Shown piece after piece: positions 14,101 through 25,113 of a stretch of 64,000 nucleotides of DNA. The notes under the pieces are model-generated. The model was not told where the DNA came from, made no database searches, and saw nothing but the letters and a program-made list of their open reading frames with translations. The translations under genes were made by a program, and so were the position numbers. Origin of the DNA: Lutraria lutraria (taxonomy: Eukaryota > Mollusca > Bivalvia > Venerida > Mactridae). The stretch spans positions 7,584,414-7,648,413 of the forward strand of contig OZ026835.1 in assembly GCA_964023205.1 (NCBI GenBank), read 5' to 3'. The stretch's first letter is position 1. The number at the start of each line of letters is the position of its first letter.

Positions 14101-17100
14101 TTGCATATAGATACAATTTTGTAAGCACAAAGAAATAAAGTAAGTCAACATACAAGTCAAATGCATACATTTTACAATTTTTCTATGTGCTAATGATACT
14201 ATAGAGAAAAAATTTCAAAATCATTATAATTTTAAAATTATATATCCAAACATTATTTCTAATCATCATACAAGAATGGTATATTTATATTTCTTAATCT
14301 ATAACCTGTTGCGAACAAAGTGTAAAACAAAATGATAAGGATCGAAGCTAGTATATAATTATATTCTCAAATATACTGACTTATCAAAGATTACAAAATT
14401 AAGAGCAAACCACTGTTTCTATATATAGCCACATAGTTTGGTATGTTGGAGACTTACTGGTACATAATTATAATATTGCTATGATATCAAATAATTACAA
14501 TTTTTTTAGTTTAAATAATTACCAGTAATTTAAATCTCATACTTTTCTATCAAATGGAACCAGGGCTAAAATTGTACTCAGGATATTACATAACAATTTA
14601 CGATATCACAGTTATAAATAAAAGCTTGAAGACCATAATTTTCAAATACTAGCATCTGATTGGTTGATTCTGAGCTCCTAACAGAAATTCACCAATAGAA
14701 ATGATTTAGTCTTGGACTTGTCTCCAGTCAAAAAGAAAAATATTAGCAACATATTACAAACAATATTAAGCCTTATATCAATCAATATTTACAAAATTAT
14801 GAATAATTAACAGAAAAGACTGGAAGCAGTGAATCATATCACATGGATTCATACAAGTACATGTACAACTATTAATGCCAGAGGGAGCCAAAGATGAATC
14901 TCATCAACTGATAAGCATGCAGGTTTGACTTTGAACATTGTCACATGCAAACCCAGCAGAAATGATTCTATCACCATAAAACATGACAAATTACCTTCTA
15001 ATTCAGCCTCAAGGTCCAGTTCAGCTGCATATAAAAACAAAACATTTCAAAAATGCACTTGACGCTAAATAAATAATACCACACAACTAATTCCAAACAT
15101 TGGAATATCTATCTAACCAAGACACACAATCATGCAGGTCTTAAGAATTGATTTTGAATGTACATTTTGTATGTTAAGTCAATGGCTAATTAATACTACA
15201 GTATGTACTTAATCACATGAACATTTCCAATGGATCATGCTTATAAAGCGTAGCTAATTACCCTCTGTGGATGTAAACAGTAATGATATAGCTACAACAA
15301 AACTCTACGTATCTATTTTTCAAAACCAACCGTGATCTTGTGTAAGAGTGTCATAGATGATATTGTTGTTACCTGTTGTTTATTCTAAATAAACCCAACG
15401 CTAATGTGAATATTCACATGGTATGATCAAGGGATGTTGATAAATAGATTACAACCAATTCATTATTAATGAATTGAAAATATCAATAACCGTTTGTAAA
15501 CAACATACTAGTTAGCAATGGATTTAAGACAGTTTTAGCTTTATTATTTTGAGGGGCTTACATTGTCATCATAACCAAGTATGACTTTGTGCTCTGTCTA
15601 AATTTTTAGTCAAACAGTATACTATACCATATACTAACTAGTACTTCGTAGATTTTTTAACTGATAAAAAATCAATAAGCCATTACAAGACCTCAAATAA
15701 TACACCAGGCATCAATCAAATGACGAAATATTTTATGAGGTCAGTTAAAAATTCAAGAATAATTTATCTCTCTAGTCGAGTCATATTCTTTCAATTCTAA
15801 GTTAAGAGTTATTTTAATCAAAAACAGTTGTGAGCAAGTAATATTATGACTGGTTTACCAGTCCTCTGGTCCTATCATTATTTTATTCATATACATAACC
15901 TGACGATAGTATCAATTCTTAAGACGCATGCGTAGATTTTAAATTATTTCACAAATAATAAAAAAAAACACCCAAAGGCATTCTGTCACAAATCAAAGTA
16001 ACAAAAAAAATCAAAAAATAAAGTATAATTAACTGTTCATTGACCATTCACAATCTGATCTAATACACACTACATGTAAATATAAATACAGTCAATAGCC
16101 ACAGACTGGAGAAAGAAAAGTGGTCTTCTGAGACAGGTAAAGGTACATAGCAAAATCACAAATGCATGCATTAATTTCTTATTCGAGTCAATATCTTAGG
16201 TCATAATTACAAGCTAAATAGACAAGGCTGGTTATCTGGCATAAATTTACCACACATCAGAAAAACACAAACATGTACATTGTATAGAGTAAAACATCAC
16301 TCAAAACCACTTCAATTAAACACCACCTTAAAGGGATCTATGACATTCTGACAGAATTTCAATACAGTCAAACCCGTGTTAGCAACAACTTCCTAATAGA
16401 GGCCGCCCTGTGAATAAAGGCCAAAAATCATTGACTATTAAAACATGATGACCTCTGAATAAGGACCACCTGTCAATAAAGGCCATATTTTGTCTTGTCT
16501 TTCCCAAGGATGAACTTTGATCACAGGTTTGACTGGGCTTAACTTGACAATGCAGTTGTTTTTACTGATTTGTTGCTAAAATTTGGTGCATTCCCATCTC
16601 TAAAAAGCATGTGTTTTTTTCCTGCCGTTGAATTTTTTATGTTTCTTAAAGATAATTTTTGATAATAAATCAATTTATTGACCAGTAGAATATCTCTTTA
16701 CTGGTATTAAGTCAATCAAGGTTACAACCAATTAGTAATCAAATGCTGATGTGATTATGATACATGCATGTTCTGTCATGTTATCTTCCCTTAAGTTTCC
16801 CTACACTACCTCAACAATAAGATCATTGTTTCTAAGATACTGAAGATGGTTTTGAAACTGAGGTTTCACTGTACAGGAATATGTACATGCATTTCAAAGT
16901 CAAATGACATTAAATTTTGAATTCCAATGAATTAATAAAATGCCAATACCACAAATATGGAAAATCATCAATTATCTTATATGTATATTATATGGGCAAC
17001 AATCATAACATACAAAATACTAACTACTAAAAACACATGAACAAAAATGGTCATTACTGCAATGAAATATTCAACACTTCAAACACCACCAAATTGGTAC

Positions 17101-20100
17101 AGGTGCACACAGTGGAACCCCTCTAATCCTAAAGTCCAGACCAGGATAAAATCTGAATAATTAGGCCATCATAAAAAAAATTGTTTGCCGTTACACTACC
17201 GTACCTACTCACCAAAAAGGGGCCTCTCAGGATTTTTAATTTCATTTCTGTATAAAAAAATAGCATTCTGACATGTTTTTTGGGTAAGATATAAAAAATA
17301 AATTGTAAAAAAAAATTCCTACCTATCTACATGTACCCACTGAAAATTTCTGGGTCGGGTTACAGCAAACAAACATTTTTTAAGGATGGCCTAAGAGATA
17401 TTTTTCTATGAGAGGGGGGTCCGGATTAGAGAGGTTCTACATTATAACATATGAATTCTAACGACACACACCTTCTTTAGCTGCCAATTCTAGTCCTCCT
17501 TCATCAAACTCAAGTTCTGGATCTTGGAAATCAGATGATGGTGTTTCTAGAAGAACATTAAAAAGCATCATTTTACAATTCATTGTAGATATACTGCTTT
17601 AATTGTAATTTGTGTATTACTATTCATCCATTTTTTCTGACTTTCTTTAAAGCTTAGTTTCCAGAAAAATGCCAGACAAAATTCATGAGGAAGATTTTAA
17701 ATTTTCTTTGCAGACCGAAGCAAAATGGGTACCACATATATTTTGAATCCAGAGAATCCAATCTTATTGGCTATTTAGGCAATTTCAGTAAATATAAAAT
17801 ACTGTTAAATGTAATGAGTATAAATTGATTCAATAGAATTCTGCATGAAAATACCCAGTAAGGAAACAATCATTTTCTAAATCTTCCCTTGATGGCAAAA
17901 ACATCAAATCAGACCTTATAAATTAATATAATCTAGAGCTACATGATCATTGTACATGCATGTATAATGCTAATTATATGCTGTTGATCAAGATTTAATG
18001 AAAAAAAATCTGCATAAACCCAGACAAATTGCTTTTTATAAATCTGGTTCTACAATCATAAAACAATTAACATAGTCTTCAATTCACGGTCTTATTCACA
18101 TATTCAGTCATATATATTGTATCTTTGCATCGTACATTGTGCACCCTTACAGAAAGTATGAACAATTAGAATGACAATGTAGGAAATTAAATTAATGAAT
18201 CAATTCATTAATGACCACATCCTAATGATTATTCTTTCTTCCTTTTATTATTGCTTAGAACTGTCAGTGCATGGATCAAAGTTCAAGAGATATATCATCA
18301 ATAGATGAGAGTGATGTCAGCCATTCAGTTCATAATTCACGCCACTTACATGATACATCTTGATTATGAAATATGACCAAAGGCATGTTAGGTCATTGCA
18401 ATTCATATGCTATATAGTTAGTAACTGACAAGTTATTTAACCATATATATACAATTGAACTATTCATACCAAAAGCATATTTTTTATCAACAGATAAAAC
18501 AGTGACTGTGTTCGAACTAATTTTTTAAAGCACTACCCCGAACTGTACGTGGACTATTAAAAATAGACAATTAACCACTAGTCTGAATACACAATTTGGA
18601 GAAAGTTCACTTACCCAAATAGAAATTTACTAGCCCCAGGTTGTGGGCTGGTGGGTTAGCATGCAGACTGGATAAACATATAATAAACTTATATTTACAA
18701 GCTGACATATCACACCAACCTTGAGTCAGTTGAGACGTACCCCATAAAAAAAAAACAGTAAAGAAGTGATTGACCATAGGTCTACTAGAGCGGTTGAAAT
18801 ATAACAAAATAACATTAGCTATGAATAGCTATTGACCAACATAATTAGGCAGGACTTAAGCATGTCCAGTTAAGTGTGGTAGTCTAAAGAGATAGATTGA
18901 TAAATGGATTCTGAATCTGATCTCCAGATGATTTTGTGCCAATAATTTGCCAATATTCAACCACATTCCACTCTCTAGACGTTGACATTTTTACCTGCTG
19001 AATGAAAAAAAAAATTCACCAAATTTTATCTCATTGATCGTATCATTGTTTGACAGGTTTTCGATACCTTAAAGACATTGAACCAGGAATGCGAGGCATG
19101 TGACTAAGACCCAGCAGGCCTGTATATTCCACAGTAGGGAGTCCAATAAAACTGACAGGGTCATTGATAGACTAGCTTCTAATTACATAATCAGTGACTT
19201 AAATTTATGGCTATTACAAATTATAGCTACTGTATAGATACTTAAATTGATTCAATGTTTAATTAAAAATATAATTTTCTTTTTTTTAAAGTATGTTTAT
19301 ATTAAATACAAAATATTAAGAAATTTAATATGATTAAAGACATTAATTACTCAAATAAATGCTCAACGCTTCAAACACAAATATATGTATCTCACACCAA
19401 TTAGTTAGGTCTGGATGATTTTGATAAATTAAACGTCCATTTTGTGAATTCAATACAAACGTATCCTAACACCTTTTATACCTGTTAAATATTTCTAACC
19501 AATATAATTTCTCAAGCAGTACCTGTATAAACATAGTTTCTTTGCAAGTTATTTTTAAGATTATAATAGTTATCTTGTAAAAAATAATTTCATGTGTAAA
19601 TAGAATGATTTGATTTAGAAATAGAAGAAGCATTCAGTTGCAATTTTCATGCATTAACTATTCTTACATAATCTGGTAATTAAAGGACACCATTAATTAA
19701 TCACATAAAATGCTTACAAAAACAACAGGAAGTTATCTATAAACTAATTATCATTAAAAATCAATAAAATTTATGACCCTCTATGACTAGGTGTCAAGTC
19801 TACAGACACTTCCCAAGCTGACCGTGAAAAGATTAATCCCATTAGGGGCAATAAAACAATTAAGAGATTAGACCTCATGTGGATTTTGGGGGGGGGTCAC
19901 TTATATAGTAGCTGTTCAATGTCTTTAAGCATTTAAAAACGCCTTATATGCAACAAATACAAATAAATGCGTAACTTGCTTTTATTTCTTAAAAATCAAT
20001 TTATTGCTCGTAATTTCAATGCACTTAGGCCAGCGTTTTTTTATCTTTCGATTTACGGGAGCGCCGTGTCTAAATATTGCAAAAGTCAAATAAAAATAAA

Positions 20101-22176
20101 ATTCAAAATCGTGTTTTTAATTTTATTTTTTCCGCCGATCGTATCTACATCCCGTATTTTGAAATAAAATTGGTGACGTGCGAATTGACGTTGACAAAAG
20201 CTTTAAACATTTATGAAAAGATATAACAAAACACAACTCGTGTAAAAAATTTGTGTAAGAACGTAACATCAAATAACATTCCTACCTGCGAAATTGCAAA
20301 TTGTAAGTGTCAATTTTATGCAATTAACAAAGTGTCAAGGCTACCAGTTAAATCCCGTATTTCTTAACAACTAACATGTGGCACGATAAAAAATCAATAC
20401 TTCAGCTGCCAGATTTAAAGTTTACAGTTTTACACACACTTTGACCTAATTTTGTGAAGATTCTGGAATTTATTTAGGGCGCACAGGGGTGTCAATAAAA
20501 CCAAATTAAAAACATTATACACATGGCCGACCTTTTTTGCTTCAACCACATTGTTTCCATATTTAACTCAGTTTGCATTAAAGAATATCCTTCAGGGCAG
20601 ATTAATTAATTATAACTTTGCCATTTCTTGAGATATTTTCATCAAAAATCGGGAATATTGACACCCCTGTGCGTACCATATACCTTAAAACTTGGTACCC
20701 AAAATAAAAAAGTCTGCACACATAAATTGACCAAAACTGAGGCAGGATTAAAGAGCGGTGAATTGTAAAGATCAAAGGCACGCTGCCGTCGGTGTCTCTC
20801 TGATATTTGTGTGATGTTGGCTAGGAGTTTAAAGATCACATGTGTTTATGACCTGTTTGACATTTTAGCTGTGATTCAGTGCTTTATATCTAATAACAAT
20901 AGATCAATAATAGTTTAGGATTGTTGTGGAATTTTATGTTTTACGAACAGTAGGTAAGTGTGAAAAACTGGTAAAATATATTGACTCTTAATCCTTGATC
21001 ACCATCTTTCTTGAAATCTTTCAATTCAAGTTTTTTATAAAATAAAATTTTTGTTACTTTAAATCGTTTTATTTTTATTTTTATTTCCGATGCTCACTTT
21101 TTTCTCTTTTATTTTTATTTTCATTCCCTCCTCCTGGTGCTCATTTATGAAAAAATTCCCGTAAATCTAAAAATTAAAAAACTCTGGCCTTATGGTCAAT
21201 TTGTTCACAAAATAACGAATAACAGACCTAAAAATAAACATTGTGATCAGTGACCGCCATTACGCAAAACTGACCCATTTTCGATACCTCCAAAATTGAA
21301 GAGTATTCAAGACAGAGATGGTCCAAAAGTACCAGGTATAACGCAGAATTATGAGAAAACCTTGTCTGTTGAATGTGATCATACCCACACTGCTTAATCC
21401 TATTACAATTAATAGTTTACGATGCGTAAGTATGCTTGATAAAATGGCGGCAACCTCTGGCTTCAAGTCTGTGTAATTTATCTTAATTTTCGTATGATCT
21501 CCGATGCAATGATAAATTAATATCAAGGACGTGTAGTACAACCCGTAGCTCACTTCATTTGGTAAGTTATAAAGTCTTGCTCTACTTACATATTGGGATT
21601 TTTATTGAAAATGTAAGATGTACTTATAATCAATTCAAAGAAATTTCAGCAAAAAGAAATAAGGCATGAACACTTTTCTAACACCCTGTAGTGGACAGGA
21701 AATATGACTGTTGCATGATGGTCATGTGATCTAGATAGCAGACGAGCCAAATTCCGAGTCTAGAACAAAATATTTTCTCAGTTTTTCTTATTTTTCTTTT
21801 TAACGATATTGTTGTTAAAGTGAATGATAAAATGGCATAGTGAATTGAGCGGTTATTCGTGTGTGTTTCAAATTTACTGTTTACATACTTGATAACGACA
21901 TATTTTGGAATTATATTGTGCGGATCGTAAAATACTGAGGACGAGCACATTGCGTAAACAAAAAGTGACATCATTCTACTTCCTGTCAAGCGTTTATGCG
22001 CAGAAAAAAGAAAGTATCGAAAACACGTACATACTGAATACATGTCAACCGACGATATTCAGTATGAATAAGAATAAATAAATTAAATTTTAGAATAAAT
22101 AATAATACTCACCAAATTCATCCCCATCAATACTGTTTTGGAATTCCAATTCCGACGGTCGATCGTTTTCAGCCAT
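5103..22176 (-). CDS. ARHGAP1: ARHGAP1-like Rho GTPase-activating protein, 5' eight coding exons (partial)
   Basis: Cytosolic regulator that in known members binds lipids or membranes through a Sec14/CRAL-TRIO (BCH) domain and switches off Rho/Cdc42 GTPases through a C-terminal RhoGAP domain. Eight exons (64, 75, 30, 66, 107, 158, 132 and 87 nt) join in one open frame of 239 codons plus 2 nt. Residues 1-114 are acidic and low complexity, like the N-terminus of the family. Residues about 117-239 match the Sec14 part: [10 protein letters not shown], then [32 protein letters not shown] and NIFKP, all close to vertebrate ARHGAP1/ARHGAP8. The start is the ATG at 22176, followed at once by the acidic leader. 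The last exon ends in phase 2 (AG plus one base, which fits the Ser expected in relatives). No RhoGAP exon was found down to position 1, so the gene should continue off the left edge. BNIP2-type proteins share the Sec14 fold, but the motifs here are nearer to ARHGAP1/8. Confidence 0.9.
5661..5866 (-). mobile_element. tRNA-derived SINE, family 1
   Basis: Minus-strand copy between ARHGAP1 exons 7 and 8. The head reads CCGCCTCAGTGATCGAGTGG (box A-like), with GGTCCTGGGATGGACCC in the region where box B should be. The tail ends in 'gccccttttcaacagtcaga' on the plus strand. Confidence 0.8.
5943..6074 (-). CDS. ARHGAP1: ARHGAP1 coding exon 7, Sec14 core
   Basis: 132 nt, phase 2 at both ends. It encodes [18 protein letters not shown] followed by [11 protein letters not shown] and RELDRK, the best-conserved block with ARHGAP1/8. 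Donor GTAGGT, acceptor TTTCAG. Confidence 0.95.
6359..6516 (-). CDS. ARHGAP1: ARHGAP1 coding exon 6, start of Sec14 domain
   Basis: 158 nt, phase 0 in and phase 2 out. It encodes [20 protein letters not shown] and the strand [12 protein letters not shown], the first beta strands of the Sec14/CRAL-TRIO domain. Acceptor TTTAG, donor GTGAGT. Confidence 0.9.
6750..7740. repeat. 145-bp tandem array of the 'gtgacctagtttttgac' repeat with hairpin ends
   Basis: The phrase gtgacctagtttttgac or a close variant starts near 6822, 6967, 7111, 7258, 7403 and 7525, so the unit is about 145 bp and the last is shorter. Each unit also carries 'gacaaacattctgac' and 'ggtttggtgaagat'. The left edge has a GGGCCA/TGGCCC hairpin. 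The right edge has a GACG-rich stretch and 'agctcac...gtgagct'. I know this repeat type from bivalve genomes. Small open frames in it are chance readings. Confidence 0.85.
8168..8455 (+). mobile_element. tRNA-derived SINE, family 2
   Basis: Shares 'atctgttatttaac' and 'gacagctatggtca' with the inverted copy at 46930-47080. A tRNA-like stretch in minus orientation lies at the right end (near 8380-8450). It lies just upstream, in the gene's direction, of ARHGAP1 exon 6 and next to exon 5. Confidence 0.5.
8473..8579 (-). CDS. ARHGAP1: ARHGAP1 coding exon 5
   Basis: 107 nt, phase 1 in and phase 0 out, acceptor TTGCAG, donor GTAAGT. It encodes a Ser-rich then acidic segment, including [17 protein letters not shown], just before the Sec14 domain. 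Confidence 0.85.
9607..9778. mobile_element. MITE family A (ACAGTCAAACC termini), diverged copy
   Basis: The left end 'acagtcaaccagtgaacaat' and the right end 'atcaaggtttgact' are inverted matches of the family termini. The interior is AT-rich and diverged. Confidence 0.5.
10213..10484. mobile_element. TTAA-flanked MITE
   Basis: Inverted ends of about 45 bp (AGACGTTTTCGGTAGTTCGC on the left and its inverted, slightly diverged match on the right) are each bounded by TTAA. TTAA target duplications are known for piggyBac and Kolobok elements. At 272 bp it has no transposase frame. Confidence 0.8.
11491..12070. repeat. Satellite with 92-106 bp monomers and a 293-bp higher-order period
   Basis: The word 'aagtctaatgcat' starts at 11498, 11590, 11685, 11791, 11883 and 11978. 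Spacings of 92, 95, 106, 92 and 95 show that the block is a trimer repeated at an exact distance of 293 bp. Each monomer also contains 'ggccctcctacagac' and 'agccccaccca'. Unrelated GC-richer sequence (11719-11790) follows the first trimer. Confidence 0.9.
12152..12250. mobile_element. MITE family A, short copy
   Basis: The ends 'gcagtcaaaccagtcaacag' and 'cactttgactgta' are inverted, with 'gacaggttacctttattcga' in the interior. At 99 bp it is shorter than the usual 150-180 bp. Confidence 0.65.
13619..13684 (-). CDS. ARHGAP1: ARHGAP1 coding exon 4
   Basis: 66 nt (22 codons), phase 1 at both ends, donor GTATGC. I chose the acceptor ATTAAG because it keeps the frame and follows a T-rich tract; it gives [20 protein letters not shown]. 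An alternative AG a few bases downstream does not keep the phase. Confidence 0.7.
14995..15024 (-). CDS. ARHGAP1: ARHGAP1 micro-exon 3
   Basis: A 30-nt micro-exon encoding [10 protein letters not shown], phase 1 at both ends, with acceptor TATATGCAG and donor GTAATT. It extends the acidic linker and is short enough that gene finders may miss it. Confidence 0.75.
16364..16535. mobile_element. MITE family A
   Basis: Starts ACAGTCAAACCCGTGTTAGC and ends ACAGGTTTGACTG, inverted. The interior holds two copies of 'aataaaggcca' and 'cacctgtcaataaaggcc'. Confidence 0.8.
17109..17443. mobile_element. MITE (CAGTGGAACC termini) carrying a second nested element
   Basis: The outer ends CAGTGGAACCCCTCTAATCC and GGATTAGAGAGGTTCTAC are inverted and pogo/Tigger-like. 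Inside, at about 17172-17385, lies a second element with inverted ends 'attgtttgccgttac' and 'gttacagcaaacaaacat'. Relatives of the inner element appear near 48820-49000 and 51350-51560. Confidence 0.6.
17472..17546 (-). CDS. ARHGAP1: ARHGAP1 coding exon 2
   Basis: This exon is 75 nt (25 codons), phase 1 at both ends, acceptor CTAG, donor GTGTGT. It is acidic and encodes [20 protein letters not shown]. It could be skipped without a frameshift. Confidence 0.85.
17547..22112. other. ARHGAP1 intron 1
   Basis: Large AT-rich intron. Its only clear structure is the inverted-repeat element at 20027-21193. An open frame on the minus strand at 21678-22043 has no recognisable motif and is left out. 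Confidence 0.6.
20027..21193. mobile_element. 1.17-kb element with 36-bp terminal inverted repeats
   Basis: The left end starts TTAGGCCAGCGTTTTTTTAT and continues to GATTTACGGGA at 20062. The right end, read in reverse, starts TAAGGCCAGAGTTTTTTAAT and also continues to GATTTACGGGA. Inside, an exact 18-bp inverted pair (CGCACAGGGGTGTCAATA at 20480-20497 and its complement at 20656-20673) makes a second stem-loop. No transposase frame is visible. Confidence 0.7.
22113..22176 (-). CDS. ARHGAP1: ARHGAP1 coding exon 1
   Basis: The start codon is at 22176-22174, and the exon encodes [12 protein letters not shown] and an acidic stretch, 21 codons plus 1 nt. The donor on the minus strand is G|GTGAGT. 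Any 5' UTR exon lies above 22176 and was not resolved. Confidence 0.85.
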
Positions 22177-24479
22177 ATTCATATACGGGTAATAACAAAA
22201 TCAATCCCTTAAAATCACCGATTAATTAACACTGACAGTTGTCAATTATAGGACTTATGAGTCAACGACGTAAACAAGAGATGTCAGCAGCAGTTAGTCA
22301 GACCATTGTCAGTGATTTTATGCCAAATGATGGCAGACGTGACAGAACTTCAATGCACAATACAAACGCTCGAATATGCAATAATCTATTCGTAATATCA
22401 GTCGCTCTGTTCAATGCAATAAATCTAATTTTCTACGAATTTTTGTGGCTTGTGGGAGGAAGTTGACAAGTCTTACGGTGATCGTAAATATTGTCATAAC
22501 GTGAGAATCACTAAGGTCTAGGATACAAACTACTAAATGTTGTGATTTGACTATGAGATCTGGGATCAATGTAAACATGTGTATGTTGGTCCTTGAATAT
22601 ATGGACTGTTTATGTATTTGAAATTGAGTTGAATTATTTGACAAGAAATTCAAAACACGACCCTAGACTATTTATTAGATCCAGCAGGGATGAACTGCAG
22701 CTCCGAAGCAATCAATTGCTCTAAGCAACTGGCATCTAAATCTTAGTTTAGAGAAGGATGACTCAGTGTGACAATGATAATTTTATTTCAGTATACATGT
22801 ATGAAAACTGGCTTCTGCTAACCAATATCAGGGATGGTAAAAAAAGATGAAATATTCCTTATTTTTGTTGGTTCCCTGATGCTTATGGCACGTACAACAC
22901 TGACATGAAATGCATGTTAATAACATGTTTTACATAAATATATAATACAACAGTATCACTTTATGTTTAGTGTCAAATCATCATTGATGCATTTCTGCAG
23001 TCAAATCAATATAAATGTATCTGGGACCAATATACACAGAATGAACCAAACATTTCAACACACAATTTTCTGCATAGGGGATGCATGGTACGTTGCAAGC
23101 AAAGTGTATGATGGTTGTTAAAGTATCTGCCTTGGTTATAATCGCTAAAATAACGTAAAATGATATTCTATGTTATTTACAAAGATTGAATATCATACTT
23201 TAATACCAAGCAACAAAAAATTTGAACTGAACACCCAAAAATGGTGTTTTATTGCGATAAATACTGCACCCCTTTATCTACTTTTCCTTATCAGCGTTAA
23301 ACATCTCTAACGTAATGTGCATTGTATTGGTACGATATGATACTATTGATTCATAAATGACAAAAATTTGTTATAAAATCTCTTACTAGACATCAAACCT
23401 GGGCGTGGTTTCAATTATTGAAAACATATTATTAACCTTATTAAACATAAGCGATTTTGATTGGCTATAAAAATTGAATGGGGTGCATCAAATTTGTTGA
23501 TTTCATGAAATGATAATGATCAAACACTCTGCTAATTGCTCAGCTTAAATTAACATTACCGTATTATTTGATGACGGATTTCAAAGCGGTTTTCGGAATT
23601 TTGTAGCGGAAATGTTAATCTAGGGAACCGTGCCTCAGAATTTTGATACTTGTTTTCATTTTTTATCAATGGAGTATTACGTAATAAACAGCGGGGTTCT
23701 GGGTACGGAATTTCTTTAAAGTCAAGTATCTAACAACGGAAGACGTTCTCAAAAAACTAAGGCACTGTTTCCTGCTCTATACATTTATGGTCATTTTAAG
23801 GCTACTTGTTGTAATATATTCCTATAATACAGAGTAGTTATCGTTGTTCAAAATTTGAAAATTACGTGCGATATTGGTTTATAGAAGACAAAGAAATGTA
23901 ATATTTGTTTCAAATTACTTGCAATGCATGCACTTTATACAGTGGGTTTATTTTAGTATATAATTATGGTTTAGTTTTTAAATCTATAAATTGGCAAAAC
24001 TTGATTTGACGTGACATCCAAGCCAGATACTTTAAGACCTAAAATGTTAACATAGACCAAAAACACACTTATCATATTAAATACATATTCTAGGCGGTCC
24101 GTGCAACGTACGTCACCAGTCAGATGAAAAGTCCAAAACTCCTGACAATGATTTGATGGTCTATGATTATTTGGCTGAACCCCAATTTCAGTTATAAGGA
24201 AACTGTGGTAATTACCAGACCATCTTAAAGTTTCCAATCGAAAACAAAACAGAAAACAAACACAGTCACTAGAATTTATTGATAACTTTAATTGGACGGA
24301 AACTCAAAAATCATAATGCTATAAAAATATAGTAACAATATTTTAACAGATTAAACTTTTGTGAACTTTGAACTATCACCAACAATAAAAAATAACATAA
24401 AATTTTATTTAAAACTATTTGAGCAACAAATTTTATTAAACAAGGTTCTTTATTTCATATAAGGATCCAATAAGGATTA

Positions 24480-24600
24480 TGACATCATCACCTGAATGCA
24501 GATGTCATCAGCAGGATTGATAATGTTGACATAATACAGATGACGTCACAACCAGGATTGATGACATCATCAATAGCACAAATGGAGAGATCATCCACAT
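24480..24600. repeat. Cluster of CRE-like TGAYRTCA motifs
   Basis: Within about 110 bp there are 'tgacatcatca', 'agatgtcatcag', 'agatgacgtcac' and 'gatgacatcatca', spaced by related CAGGATTGAT words. One is a full CRE palindrome (TGACGTCA). It may be a degenerate tandem repeat rather than a regulatory site. Confidence 0.45.
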
Positions 24601-25005
24601 TGAATATGTAACTAAACCCAAAACATTAAAGCAAAAAAAAAACATTTTTTTTTCTTAGATAACTGAATTATGCAACACATTACACATACATAAATATAAT
24701 ACTTTAAGTAAATAGAAAAAGCAACAGAAAGAAACAGTGAAAGACAAAAAAAAACACAAAATAAATGCAGAGTCTAACAATAAGGAGAATGAAAAAATCC
24801 TTCATAAATTAGTAAAATAATTAGTTACAGCTACTAATCTACTTAACTTGAACACAATAGAAGAAGTAAATGCTATAAGCAAACCAAGAAATAATACAAT
24901 CAACACTGGTATTTAATCATTGTTGAACTCATTGAAATAATACATGAAGCTACACACAAACATACGCCCTTCCTTCACCTGAGTCCATGAGTACAAAACT
25001 TGAGA

Positions 25006-25113
25006 TTAGTCTTCAAACTCAAACCTCATTCCAATGTATTTTTTCCAAATACTGTCAAACTTGTCAACATCTCCATCAAAAAGAGAGAGAAAGTCATCAA
25101 TATACAACTGAGA
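25006..25113 (-). CDS. Orphan terminal-exon candidate, not recognised
   Basis: Read on the minus strand, an acceptor (CACCAG|TCT) opens a phase-0 frame of 35 codons and a TAA stop. It encodes QLYIDDFLSLFDGDVDKFDS and then IWKKYIGMRFEFED. The composition is strongly protein-like: acidic and aromatic, with no low complexity. It lies downstream of the GAS2 stop and upstream of ARHGAP1. It could be an alternative 3' exon of GAS2 or the end of an interleaved gene, but GAS2 exon 6 has only weak phase-0 donors. The last codons resemble a local repeat word (TTTGAAGACTA, also near 4327). I do not recognise the protein. Confidence 0.4.
   Translation of the reverse strand, partial: SQLYIDDFLSLFDGDVDKFDSIWKKYIGMRFEFED

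Larger units (their letters stand above)
15025..17471. other. ARHGAP1 intron 2, with two MITEs
   Basis: Holds a family A MITE at 16364-16535 and a compound MITE at 17109-17443 close to the donor of exon 2. The remainder is AT-rich with no recognised exon. Confidence 0.6.

Noticed and set aside
21678..22043. 121-aa minus-strand open frame
   Set aside because: Inside ARHGAP1 intron 1, no motif, Ile/Ser/Tyr-rich as expected of chance frames in AT-rich DNA.
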